A stretch of 9,332 nucleotides of DNA, from positions 1 to 9,332 of the forward strand of contig DKMK01000032.1 of the NCBI GenBank assembly GCA_002469545.1. Reading direction: 5' to 3'. The notes beneath the pieces were generated by a model. It was not told where the DNA came from. It was given only the letters and a program-made list of their open reading frames with translations, and made no database searches. The position numbers and the translations under genes are program-made. The DNA is from Rhodobacterales bacterium UBA7416. Lineage in GTDB: Bacteria; Pseudomonadota; Alphaproteobacteria; Rhodobacterales; Rhodobacteraceae. Shown piece after piece: positions 1 through 6,426 of this stretch (within the stretch, counting starts at the first letter, position 1; every line of letters begins with the position of its first letter).

Positions 1-1520
1 CCTGTTTTCAACATCGTCATATCCGTAATGCGCGACCCTTGGGGTTTTGACACATCAATGGAATAACCCATGCCACCAACACGCACCATATCGCCGCCTT
101 GTTGGTAATATGGATCAGGATTGAACAGGTTGTCAGCAACATCTTCCAAAATCGTGTGGATCAATTCACCCGACATTTCGGAACGATATGCATTTGGATA
201 TGACATCGCCGTTGCATTAAACAAATCTTCGCGCGTAATTTCTTGGCCGGGCAAAATGCTTGGCCCCCAGCGGAAACCAGGTGACAACGCAATGTCTGCC
301 TCACGCTCGTCAATCAACGCATTACACAGCAAATCATCCCACGTGCCATTGAAATTACCACGGCGATAAAGCTCTTGATCGGTTGTGCCTAAAACTTCGG
401 ATAATTGATCTGTAAACGGCGCGCGTTGTTCATCAATCAAGGCACGCACGGCAGGGTCAGGTGCAATCACATCACTGAAAATCGGGATCAGTTTATGCGC
501 AAAACCTTTGACCTCGCCATCACGCACATCCAAATCCAAACGTGTTACAAATTTGCCGTTTGAACCCGACGCGATCAACATCGTTGATCCAACTTTTACA
601 GGTTCTGGCAATGCATCATGCGTGTGCCCTGTCAGGATCACATCAATACCGTCCACGCGGCTGGCCAATTTGCGATCCACATCAAAACCATTATGCGACA
701 GCAAAACAACCAGCTCCGCACCTAAACCACGCACTTCGCCGACGACTTTCGCCATGTTTTCTTCGCGTACACCAAACGACAAATCAGGGAACATCCAGCC
801 AGGGTTTGCAATTGGCATGTATGGGAATGCTTGGCCGATTACCGCAATTTTTACACCACCACGTTCGAACATTTTATATGGTTCATACGCTGGCTCATCC
901 CACTCTTTGTCGAAAATATTCGCGCCCAAGAACGGGAAATCCAATGTTTCCACAATTTCAGTAACGCGATCGATGCCCAATGTGAATTCCCAGTGCGATG
1001 TCATCGCATCTGGCTTCAACGCATTCATCACATTGACCATATCTTGGCCATTTGTGTGATGCGTCGTGTATGACCCCTGCCATGTATCACCACCATCCAA
1101 CAACAATGCGTCTGGACGATCCGAACGAATAGCGTTGATAACTGTCGCCGCGCGATCCAAGCCCCCCATGCGACCGTACCCTTTGGCCAATGCAGAAAAA
1201 TCATTGTATGTCAGCGCATATGCTTCGGGCGAACCCGGTGTCATATTGAATAGCTTCAGAAAATCAGCACCTGTTACATGAGGCGGCATGCCGTTTACGG
1301 CACCAATCCCAAGATTAATTTCAGGCTCGCGGAAATAGATCGGTTTCAGCTGTCCATGAATATCCGTGATATGGATCAGCGTCACGTTGCCAGTCGTTTC
1401 AAATTCCAACAACTTTTCTTGGGTCATGCTTTGTTGAGCAGCAGCGCGGGTGAAACCACCTGCGCCATAAATGGCAGATGCGGCAACAGTAGCCTGCAAG
1501 AAATCGCGACGAGAGATCAT
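1..1520 (-). CDS. soxB: SoxB, periplasmic sulfate thiohydrolase (C-terminus cut by window edge)
   Basis: SoxB hydrolyses the terminal sulfone group from the SoxY-cysteine S-thiosulfonate, releasing sulfate, in the periplasm. About 506 residues are visible from ATG at 1520. The family is usually about 560 residues, so roughly the last 50-60 lie beyond base 1. The N-terminus has a Tat signal (SRRDFL at residues 3-8, then a hydrophobic stretch ending near AAAQQ at 30). Calcineurin-type di-metal motifs follow: TDIHGQLKP (D53, H55), DGGDTWQGS (D142, D145), SHWEFT (H176, where most metallophosphoesterases have GNHE), LSHNG and TGHTHD further on. The conserved SoxB signature YFREPEINLGIG follows the first motif. 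A ribosome site AAGGA lies 8 bases before the start. It is separated from soxA by a terminator and an ArsR-type operator, which suggests its own transcript. SoxB is distinguished from 5'-nucleotidases by the SHWE motif, the Tat signal and the sox neighbours. Confidence 0.96.
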   Translation of the reverse strand, partial: MISRRDFLQATVAASAIYGAGGFTRAAAQQSMTQEKLLEFETTGNVTLIHITDIHGQLKPIYFREPEINLGIGAVNGMPPHVTGADFLKLFNMTPGSPEAYALTYNDFSALAKGYGRMGGLDRAATVINAIRSDRPDALLLDGGDTWQGSYTTHHTNGQDMVNVMNALKPDAMTSHWEFTLGIDRVTEIVETLDFPFLGANIFDKEWDEPAYEPYKMFERGGVKIAVIGQAFPYMPIANPGWMFPDLSFGVREENMAKVVGEVRGLGAELVVLLSHNGFDVDRKLASRVDGIDVILTGHTHDALPEPVKVGSTMLIASGSNGKFVTRLDLDVRDGEVKGFAHKLIPIFSDVIAPDPAVRALIDEQRAPFTDQLSEVLGTTDQELYRRGNFNGTWDDLLCNALIDEREADIALSPGFRWGPSILPGQEITREDLFNATAMSYPNAYRSEMSGELIHTILEDVADNLFNPDPYYQQGGDMVRVGGMGYSIDVSKPQGSRITDMTMLKT

Positions 1521-1535
1521 GGAGAAGATCCTTAT

Positions 1536-1551
1536 ATTCAGTTTTGTGAAT
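1536..1551. promoter_or_regulatory. ATTC-N8-GAAT operator upstream of soxB
   Basis: An inverted repeat ATTCA-N6-TGAAT (equivalently ATTC-N8-GAAT) lies 16-31 bases upstream of the soxB start and just before its ribosome site. The same core occurs upstream of soxX and of the second permease. It matches the operator form I recall for SqrR-type ArsR repressors, so SoxR is the likely ligand. The repeat is seen directly; the regulator assignment is inference. A promoter for soxB could not be placed with confidence: the only good -10-like sequence (TATAAG) overlaps the ribosome site. Confidence 0.65.
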
Positions 1552-1563
1552 GTTTAAGAAGAG

Positions 1564-1595
1564 AAAAACCCCGCGCCGTTTTCACAGCGCGGGGT
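1564..1595 (-). terminator. Intrinsic terminator after soxA
   Basis: A perfect 9-bp GC-rich stem (1568-1576 with 1587-1595, ACCCCGCGC paired with its complement) encloses a 10-base loop. Read on the minus strand it is followed by a run of five T and then CTCTT. It begins about 10 bases after the soxA stop codon. This is a strong Rho-independent terminator for the soxXYZA transcript. It lies between soxA and soxB, so soxB must be reached by readthrough or from its own promoter. Confidence 0.85.
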
Positions 1596-1604
1596 AAAAT
1601 TTTA

Positions 1605-2450
1605 TTAGTTACGAACCGACGGGCTCTCGACGATCAAGCCGTTACCGCGTGACGCCACATACAATTCCAACGCCGTGAATTCATCTGAACCCTCTTTGTA
1701 AGGTGTCGCACGAATGTTTTTCATGCAGCCCTTAAAGCGACCTTGGATTGAATTCAGTTTCGCATTTTTCAAACGATACGTCGGAAAGCCATTGGTTTGA
1801 CCTTGCGAGAGGTGATCCGCACGGATCATATTGCCATAGTTGTCTTCGTGGCAATTCGCACAAGACATGTCCAACTGACCCACACGTGTGTAGTACAGCT
1901 CTTTGCCTTTTTCGAATGCTTCCGCCGCGCCGCCATCAACAGCCACGTTCATTGGCATACCGCGTGATTGCAAGCTGATCAAAGCTTTCATCGATGTCAT
2001 CTTACCTTTGGAGAATTTCCAAGGCTCAGCACCCATGCGATCTGTACGACAGTCGTTGATCAATGTTGCCATTGTATCCAACTTGCCAGTCGACGCATTG
2101 TGACGTGGCAATACTGTGCGCAAACCTTTGAAACTTGCCACATCTTCGTGACAGGTTGCACAGGCTTTACCCTCTGTACCATCTACTTTTGCGAACTGTT
2201 CTTCAGCTTGCTCTACAAAAATGAATGACGGGTTGTCAAAATCATCCATTTGCATCAATTGAGTTTCGTTACTACGGAATACCCAACCTGAAAACAGCTC
2301 GTCCAAAGGGCTGTCCGCTGAGGCAGCTACATTGGTTTCGATTTTCAGTTCATCGTTGATGATCAGTTTTGCATCTTCGTCAGCAACGGCAACCGTTGCG
2401 AATGCTGATGCTGCGATAACGCAAGTCAGAGTTTTCGTGAATTTCTTCAT
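1605..2450 (-). CDS. soxA: SoxA, di-heme cytochrome c subunit of SoxAX
   Basis: SoxA, with SoxX, oxidatively joins thiosulfate to the cysteine of SoxY in the periplasm. The 281-residue precursor starts with a Sec signal peptide (basic MKKFTK, hydrophobic core, cleavage near AVA-DE at 23-24). Two heme-binding motifs are present, CATCH (97-101) and CANCH (197-201), so this is the di-heme form typical of alphaproteobacteria. The GRFKGCMKNIRATP motif carries C242, the position of the cysteine (persulfide) ligand of the catalytic heme in characterised SoxA proteins. C134 (NDCRTD) is another conserved cysteine. The start is supported by GGGGAGGA shortly upstream. It follows soxZ by 23 bases and is the last gene before an intrinsic terminator. 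Identification is firm from the motifs and the gene order X-Y-Z-A. Confidence 0.97.
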   Translation of the reverse strand: MKKFTKTLTCVIAASAFATVAVADEDAKLIINDELKIETNVAASADSPLDELFSGWVFRSNETQLMQMDDFDNPSFIFVEQAEEQFAKVDGTEGKACATCHEDVASFKGLRTVLPRHNASTGKLDTMATLINDCRTDRMGAEPWKFSKGKMTSMKALISLQSRGMPMNVAVDGGAAEAFEKGKELYYTRVGQLDMSCANCHEDNYGNMIRADHLSQGQTNGFPTYRLKNAKLNSIQGRFKGCMKNIRATPYKEGSDEFTALELYVASRGNGLIVESPSVRN

Positions 2451-2473
2451 AATCGTGTCCTCCCCTACGCCAA

Positions 2474-2794
2474 TTAAGCGACTGTGATTGTTTTCGTTTG
2501 CTCAATCATTGAACCATCATCGTCAGTCCATTTCATCACCAAGTCACCCGTTGCCGGAACTGTAAATGAGAACTGAAAATATGGGTTCGTTGAAATAGCT
2601 GCTTCGAATGCAGCCGCGACAACATGTTCGCCACCGAATGTTGCAGTAAACGCATTGATAATTTTCCGAGGAATAAGATTACCCTCTTTATCTTTACGCT
2701 GACCAGATTCCATTGGATGGTTTACCAATGTTTTGATTGTCACCATTTCGCCTGCTGCTGCAGTCTTTGGTGCTTTTACACGTGCTTTTGCCAT
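2474..2794 (-). CDS. soxZ: SoxZ, sulfur-carrier complex subunit
   Basis: SoxZ forms the SoxYZ heterodimer, the carrier on which sulfur intermediates are covalently held during thiosulfate oxidation. The 106-residue protein is of normal family length and has no signal peptide; in studied systems it is exported together with Tat-targeted SoxY. Family features include the KTLVNHPMESGQRKD segment near residues 22-36, the central RKIINAFTATFGGEHV stretch, and a beta-rich C-terminal half with FSFTVPATGDLVMKWTDDDG. It lacks cysteine, as expected for the scaffold subunit. AAAGGG upstream supports the ATG at 2794. It lies 18 bases after soxY and 23 before soxA, consistent with one transcript. Confidence 0.97.
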   Translation of the reverse strand: MAKARVKAPKTAAAGEMVTIKTLVNHPMESGQRKDKEGNLIPRKIINAFTATFGGEHVVAAAFEAAISTNPYFQFSFTVPATGDLVMKWTDDDGSMIEQTKTITVA

Positions 2795-2812
2795 GATAAT
2801 TCCCTTTACTGC

Positions 2813-3235
2813 TTAGCCGCCGCAGCCGCCGATGGTTACTTTTACAGCTTTCGCCACTTGTGTGTATGAACCATCTGCCATTTCAGCGATAGCGATCACA
2901 TTTTGTGTTCCAGCCAAACGAATGCGTGTTGATCCAGATGGATCAGCCAATGCACCAAAATTAAATGTCGCAACACCTGGTGATGGGTTGCCGTCAGCCA
3001 GCAACATAACGCGTTTCGCGCCTGGTGCAGAAAACTCAACAGGAACTGTGTTCCCGTTTTCCGCGATTTCTGGTGTTGTCAATTCGATACCACCTTCAGC
3101 AACGGTCGCACCGTCGGCGAATGCTGTGATAGCTTCCATTGATTTTTCGCTTGCAGCGAAAGCACGCAATGGCAACAACGTCACTGCAATTGCAGCTGAC
3201 CCAAGTGCCAAGGCATTTCTGCGTGTGAAAGACAT
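2813..3235 (-). CDS. soxY: SoxY, sulfur-carrier subunit with C-terminal GGCGG
   Basis: SoxY carries the sulfur substrate on a cysteine in a flexible C-terminal arm, which swings between SoxAX, SoxB and SoxCD. The 140-residue precursor has a Tat signal (TRRNALALG at residues 4-12, hydrophobic core, AFA-AS cleavage near 27) and ends in the diagnostic GGCGG, with C138 two residues from the end. The middle is a beta-sandwich domain, with PVEFSAPGAKRVMLLADGNPSP as a recognisable family segment. The gene starts three bases after the soxX stop codon and is followed closely by soxZ, the usual pairing. It is complete and ordinary for the family. Confidence 0.98.
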   Translation of the reverse strand: MSFTRRNALALGSAAIAVTLLPLRAFAASEKSMEAITAFADGATVAEGGIELTTPEIAENGNTVPVEFSAPGAKRVMLLADGNPSPGVATFNFGALADPSGSTRIRLAGTQNVIAIAEMADGSYTQVAKAVKVTIGGCGG

Positions 3236-3238
3236 GCC

Positions 3239-3697
3239 CTACTCCTCTTTTAAAGTAATTAGATATGCAACAACGTCTTCAACCTGTTGGGCCGAAAGGA
3301 TCGTTTTACCTGCAAATTTTTCCATCGTTCTGGCGCCATTTTTAGCGCGATAGAACGATGGCATAATTGAATCCTCAAAGGTTTTCTTTGAGTTTACCAC
3401 AAGACCACGAAGCTGTGCTTCGTCCCAACGAGAACCAGCACCGTTTAATTCTGGGCCAACTTCACCGTGGAATGATTGCTCGCTGGCATCATCATTGACG
3501 TGACACGCCAAACAATTTCCCAGTTTACGATTCGTGAAATATTTTTTACCAGCAGCGGGATCACCCGCAACATTTGTAAGTGATGCCATCACCTGCCCGT
3601 CTTCACCAAACGCAACTGCATCAGGTGCAGTGCCTTCGGCCAAGGCTGATGTGGAAATAAGCGCCGCCGTTACGGCAACAAGACTGCGAAGCAGCAT
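3239..3697 (-). CDS. soxX: SoxX, mono-heme cytochrome c subunit of SoxAX
   Basis: SoxX receives electrons from the SoxA active site and passes them to small cytochromes. The 152-residue precursor has a signal peptide (cleavage near ALA-EG at 20-21), a single CLACH heme motif (C62, C65, H66), and the class-typical GPELNGAGSRW segment. A methionine (M112, in DSIMPSFYR) is the likely sixth heme ligand. The C-terminal ILSAQQVEDVVAYLITLKEE helix is typical of cytochrome c folds. A good ribosome site, GGGAGG, lies 7 bases upstream of the ATG. It is the first gene of the X-Y-Z-A cluster, behind a 113-base intergenic region containing an ATTC-N8-GAAT operator. Confidence 0.97.
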   Translation of the reverse strand: MLLRSLVAVTAALISTSALAEGTAPDAVAFGEDGQVMASLTNVAGDPAAGKKYFTNRKLGNCLACHVNDDASEQSFHGEVGPELNGAGSRWDEAQLRGLVVNSKKTFEDSIMPSFYRAKNGARTMEKFAGKTILSAQQVEDVVAYLITLKEE

Positions 3698-3730
3698 GTG
3701 TTTTCCTCCCTTAGCTTAGTCATCACGGTT

Positions 3731-3759
3731 AGGTTACTGTGAGATACCCATGTGCGCAA
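3731..3759 (-). promoter_or_regulatory. Candidate soxX promoter
   Basis: On the minus strand TTGCGC (3754-3759) and TAACCT (3731-3736) are 17 bases apart, a plausible -35/-10 pair beginning just inside the operator at 3762-3783. An alternative -10, TAGAAT, sits within the operator itself, with a poor -35. The sequence alone does not decide between them. Either arrangement puts the operator in contact with RNA polymerase. Confidence 0.35.
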
Positions 3760-3761
3760 GA

Positions 3762-3783
3762 CAAATTCTAATTTTTGAATTTG
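3762..3783. promoter_or_regulatory. Operator CAAATTC-N8-GAATTTG between soxW and soxX
   Basis: A perfect 7-bp inverted repeat with an 8-base AT-rich spacer contains the ATTC-N8-GAAT core. It lies 65-86 bases upstream of the soxX start. SoxR of Pseudaminobacter and Paracoccus is known to bind the soxW-soxX intergenic region, so this is the best candidate SoxR operator in the window. The repeat is directly visible; SoxR binding is inferred from the family. Confidence 0.75.
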
Positions 3784-3810
3784 AAAATAACCATCCCGTT
3801 TAGCGTGTGT

Positions 3811-4368
3811 TTAATTTTTAACTTCGCTCATTTTACGTGCCAGATACTTTTGAAAATGCTCATCGCCTTCGTATCCTTTTTCCAAAATGAAATTGAACAA
3901 CGCAGCCGTCGTATGTTTCCCAAATGCACCAGGCATGGTCACGACTGCATTGCGTGCCAATGATTTAGTGGCATCAATCTGTTCAGGCATGAACATCATG
4001 GTTGGCGTGAACACAACGCCCCAACGCACAGCCATATCTTTTTCGCTCATCGTGGTGCCATCAAAATCGGTAACTTCTTCATCACCAAACAGGTTCATCT
4101 GCACAACGAAATAGTTGTCGTTAATAATCTTTGTGATTTCAGGCAGTGGAAAAATCTCTTCATGCATTTTGGTACAGTAAATACACCCACGTTGTTCAAA
4201 AATAACCAACATCCGCTTACCTTCGGTGTTCGCCTCGGCCAAATCTTCGGCCATGTCCTTGAACGTCGTGCGCAGCCATTCAGGCTTGTGCAACCCGTCA
4301 TCCCCAAGATCAGCCGCGAACACTGGTGCGGCCAGTAAAAATGCGATTAATGCGATTATACGTTTCAT
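3811..4368 (-). CDS. soxW: SoxW, periplasmic thioredoxin-like thiol reductant protein
   Basis: SoxW is a thioredoxin-fold protein reduced by the membrane protein SoxV, thought to keep periplasmic thiols of the Sox system (such as the SoxY cysteine) reduced. The 185-residue precursor has a signal peptide (MKRIIALIAFLLAAPVFA, cleavage near 18-19), a redox motif GCIYC (C62, C65) after the strand MLVIFEQ, and the FTPT cis-proline segment opposite the active site. The C-terminal half is alpha-helical with a charged tail. It sits 39 bases after soxV, in the conserved soxVW pair, with AGGAG just upstream of the start. It is distinct from the smaller SoxS encoded divergently. The family assignment is strong; the exact thiol partner is not shown by sequence. 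Confidence 0.9.
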   Translation of the reverse strand: MKRIIALIAFLLAAPVFAADLGDDGLHKPEWLRTTFKDMAEDLAEANTEGKRMLVIFEQRGCIYCTKMHEEIFPLPEITKIINDNYFVVQMNLFGDEEVTDFDGTTMSEKDMAVRWGVVFTPTMMFMPEQIDATKSLARNAVVTMPGAFGKHTTAALFNFILEKGYEGDEHFQKYLARKMSEVKN

Positions 4369-4407
4369 ATTTTCTCCTATCTAAACCAAGTGCACGAATG
4401 TTTGGCA

Positions 4408-5145
4408 TTATCCTATTGTGGAAAACCAAGGCACATATTTTATCATAAAGTTAGCAATGTAATTTACTGTATTCGTGGCGATCAAAATCGCAAACACAAT
4501 CAACATGACGCCCATGACCTTTTCGACCAGCCCCATGTATTTTCGGTTACGGTTCATCCAACGCAAGAATGGTTTCGCAAAAATCGCGGCAACAACAAAC
4601 GGCAATGTCATCGACAACCCGTAAACCAACAACAACAGACCACCATGCCAAATATTGCCCATACCACCCGCAACCATCAAGATTGCCGCCAACGCGGGAC
4701 CCACACATGGCGTCCACCCGAATCCAAACGCCAATCCCATCACATATGAACCAATCAACGTCGAAGGATCAGATTTTGTTTCAACTTTGGCTTCACGGTA
4801 CAACAACCCAATGCGTAAAATACCCAAAAAGTGCAGACCAAAAACGAATAAAAACGCCGCCGAAACATAGGCTAATTCCTGCTTCCACATCCGAAACGCT
4901 TGGCCCAGCGCGGTGGCACCCAAGCCCAATAAGACAAATATTGTGGTCACACCCAGTGCGAAACAGATGCTCGCCATGATCAACTTTTTGTGTGTACTGG
5001 CAGGGATCTCATCTTTGCCCTGCAAGTCATTCATGCTGATTCCAGCCATATAACACAGGTAAAATGGCACCATCGGCAGGATGCATGGCGAAAGAAAGCT
5101 TAATAAACCAGCGACGATTGCACCGCCAAATGTGATATCCAACAT
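4408..5145 (-). CDS. soxV: SoxV, CcdA-family membrane electron transporter
   Basis: SoxV passes electrons from cytoplasmic thioredoxin across the inner membrane to periplasmic SoxW. The 245-residue protein is a CcdA/DsbD-beta type membrane protein with about six hydrophobic segments. The paired redox cysteines are visible in the two family motifs: LSPCILPMVPFY (C21, first membrane segment) and GWTPCVGPALAAIL (C147, start of the second half). C31 (LCYMAG) is a further cysteine. The start at 5145 is preceded by AAGGAC about 11 bases upstream. It leads the soxVW pair and diverges from soxS across a short palindrome-rich region. General cytochrome-c biogenesis CcdA proteins are close relatives, but the soxW neighbour makes SoxV the better name. 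Confidence 0.93.
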   Translation of the reverse strand: MLDITFGGAIVAGLLSFLSPCILPMVPFYLCYMAGISMNDLQGKDEIPASTHKKLIMASICFALGVTTIFVLLGLGATALGQAFRMWKQELAYVSAAFLFVFGLHFLGILRIGLLYREAKVETKSDPSTLIGSYVMGLAFGFGWTPCVGPALAAILMVAGGMGNIWHGGLLLLVYGLSMTLPFVVAAIFAKPFLRWMNRNRKYMGLVEKVMGVMLIVFAILIATNTVNYIANFMIKYVPWFSTIG

Positions 5146-5169
5146 CTCTGTGCTTGTCCTTTAGATTAA

Positions 5170-5195
5170 AACATATTACGTTTTTCATATATGTT
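5170..5195. repeat. AACATAT-N12-ATATGTT inverted repeat in the soxV-soxS region
   Basis: A perfect 7-bp inverted repeat with a 12-base spacer lies between the divergent starts of soxV and soxS. It partly overlaps a second palindrome at 5183-5201. It does not contain the ATTC-N8-GAAT core seen at the other three sites. It could be a lower-affinity or differently shaped operator, but its function is unknown. Confidence 0.45.
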
Positions 5196-5201
5196 ATGAA
5201 A
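5173..5201 (-). promoter_or_regulatory. Candidate soxV promoter
   Basis: On the minus strand TTTCAT (5196-5201) and TAATAT (5173-5178) are 17 bases apart. The -10 is good and the -35 weak. The predicted transcript would begin near 5166 and include the AAGGAC ribosome site of soxV. The palindrome at 5183-5201 would cover the -35 and spacer, as expected of a repressor site. Confidence 0.35.
5183..5201. promoter_or_regulatory. TTTCATA-N5-TATGAAA palindrome, probable divergent operator
   Basis: A perfect 7-bp inverted repeat with a 5-base spacer lies 10 bases before the preferred soxS start and 38-56 bases before soxV. SoxR in relatives binds the soxS-soxV region, so this is the likely control site here. 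Its geometry differs from the other three candidate sites, so the assignment is less certain. Confidence 0.5.
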
Positions 5202-5210
5202 GTCTACGCG

Positions 5211-5585
5211 ATGAAGTCAATCCTATTCGCTCTCTCTTTATCCCTGTCTGCAATCGCAGCACACGCAGAAGATATGCGTTTGCTGATGTTCGAAGAACCA
5301 GGTTGTTACTGGTGCGGTAAATGGAATGCCCAAATTGGCGACATTTACCCTAAAACTGCCGAAGGCCGCACCGCACCTTTGGAACGCATCCAACTGCGCA
5401 ATGGCATTCCATCCGACGCAAAATTGAAATCACGTCCACAATACACACCAACCTTTGTTGTTGTCCGTGCGGGCATAGAAATTGGCCGGATCGAAGGCTA
5501 CCCTGGCGAAGATTTCTTTTGGGGTTTGTTAAATCAGATCCTTGAAACCACACCCGAGTATATTCAAGAAAAGAACGCATCATGA
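5211..5585 (+). CDS. soxS: SoxS, small periplasmic thioredoxin-like protein
   Basis: SoxS is a periplasmic thioredoxin-fold protein. In Paracoccus it is needed for full sox expression and for reactivating SoxYZ. The preferred start is ATG at 5211, giving 124 residues that begin directly with a signal peptide (MKSILFALSLSLSAIAAHA, cleavage near 19-20). An in-frame ATG at 5196 and a TTG at 5154 also exist, but would place charged or aromatic residues before the signal and overlap the operator. The redox motif is GCYWC (C32, C35), and YTPTFV supplies the cis-proline. The ribosome site is poor at all choices. It is the first gene of the plus-strand group and its stop overlaps the next start (ATGA). 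SoxW is larger and has CIYC; this copy has CYWC. Confidence 0.88.
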   Translation: MKSILFALSLSLSAIAAHAEDMRLLMFEEPGCYWCGKWNAQIGDIYPKTAEGRTAPLERIQLRNGIPSDAKLKSRPQYTPTFVVVRAGIEIGRIEGYPGEDFFWGLLNQILETTPEYIQEKNAS

Positions 5586-6076
5586 AAAAACTACTTATCG
5601 CCGCCCTTTTGTGTACCGCCCCTGCATTCGCTGGCGAAGACGACGCATTTGTTGAATTCAAAGTCATCAAACCAGAAATCGCTATCAAAGCGGCAATCGC
5701 CGCGATGAAACATTGCGAAGACGGCGGTTATCAAGTCGGCGTTGCTGTCGTTGATCGCTTCGGTTTGACCCAAGCATACATCAAATCACGCTATGCCGGC
5801 CTACACGTCCAAGAAACGGCACAACGTAAAGCATGGACATCAGTCAGCTTTCGCACACCAACCTTGGCACTGGATGGATCAACAGGTCCTGACTCCGATG
5901 CATTCGGCATCCGCTTCCTGTCAAAACCCCTACCTTTGGGTGGTGGCGTCCCAATCGAAGCAGAGGGTAGTATTGTTGCAGGAATTGGCGTATCAGGCGC
6001 ACCAGGGGCAGATATCGATGATGAATGTGCCCGCGCGGGTATCGCGGCAATCGAGGATGAATTGTTAGGGTTTTAA
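5582..6076 (+). CDS. Secreted GlcG/HbpS-family (DUF336) protein in the sox locus
   Basis: A 164-residue protein of the GlcG/HbpS (DUF336) family. Some members bind heme or act as extracellular redox sensors; many have no known role. A signal peptide (MKKLLIAALLCTAPAFA) indicates export. Family marks are VGVAVVDRFG (about 52-61), HVQETAQRKAWTS (about 75-87), LGGGVPI and the glycine-rich GSIVAGIGVSGAPGADID near 130-147. Cysteines at about 45 and 149 could matter for a redox role. Its ATG overlaps the soxS stop codon by four bases, and soxR begins two bases after its stop, so translation is very likely coupled to both. A periplasmic sensor, heme binder or chaperone for SoxAX are possible roles, all inferred from context only. 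No standard sox name applies. Confidence 0.8.
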   Translation: MKKLLIAALLCTAPAFAGEDDAFVEFKVIKPEIAIKAAIAAMKHCEDGGYQVGVAVVDRFGLTQAYIKSRYAGLHVQETAQRKAWTSVSFRTPTLALDGSTGPDSDAFGIRFLSKPLPLGGGVPIEAEGSIVAGIGVSGAPGADIDDECARAGIAAIEDELLGF

Positions 6077-6078
6077 CA

Positions 6079-6408
6079 ATGAGCATGGCTGAAAATTTCC
6101 AAGAAGACTTCGACATCGACGAGATGTTCGACAAAGGTCAGAACGCCGCCAATTTCCTAAAGGCAATGGCGCACGAAGGTCGTTTGATGATCCTGTGTCA
6201 TCTTGTTCAAGGCGAAAAGTCAGTAACAGAGCTGGAAAACCTTCTCTCGTCTCGCCAAGCAGCAGTCAGCCAACAACTGGCCCGCCTTCGGATAGAAGGC
6301 ATCGTCAGCTTTCGTCGCGAAGGCAAAGCAATTTATTACGCGATCAAAGATGAAAAAGTGCTGAAACTTATCAACCTACTTTACACAGAGTTTTGCGCGA
6401 CAGACTAA
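6079..6408 (+). CDS. soxR: SoxR, ArsR-family sulfur-responsive repressor
   Basis: SoxR represses the sox genes until thiosulfate or a derived sulfur species is present. The 109-residue cytoplasmic protein is an ArsR winged-helix regulator: helix-turn-helix region about residues 48-72 (SVTELENLLSSRQAAVSQQL) and wing VSFRREGKAIYYAI near 76-89. C40 (MILCHL) and C106 (EFCATD) match the cysteine pair of SqrR and related persulfide-sensing ArsR proteins (C41 and C107 in Rhodobacter capsulatus SqrR), so a thiol or polysulfide switch is likely. Arsenic-type CVC metal motifs are absent. The start at 6079 is ATGAGCATG and lies two bases after the previous stop. It precedes the first permease. The many operator-like palindromes nearby suit a local repressor. 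It is unrelated to the superoxide regulator also called SoxR. Confidence 0.92.
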   Translation: MSMAENFQEDFDIDEMFDKGQNAANFLKAMAHEGRLMILCHLVQGEKSVTELENLLSSRQAAVSQQLARLRIEGIVSFRREGKAIYYAIKDEKVLKLINLLYTEFCATD

Positions 6409-6426
6409 TTCAAAGGGGCATGCGAC

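Noticed and set aside
508..1059. Plus-strand open frames opposite soxB, up to 183 codons
   Set aside because: They are antisense shadows of a well-identified soxB reading frame, with no family resemblance and no ribosome sites.
1663..1682. ATTC-N9-GAAT inside soxA
   Set aside because: The spacer is nine, not eight, and it lies in coding sequence; likely chance.
5154..5210. Upstream TTG/ATG starts for soxS
   Set aside because: They would place extra residues before an intact signal peptide and run through the probable operator; ATG 5211 fits better.
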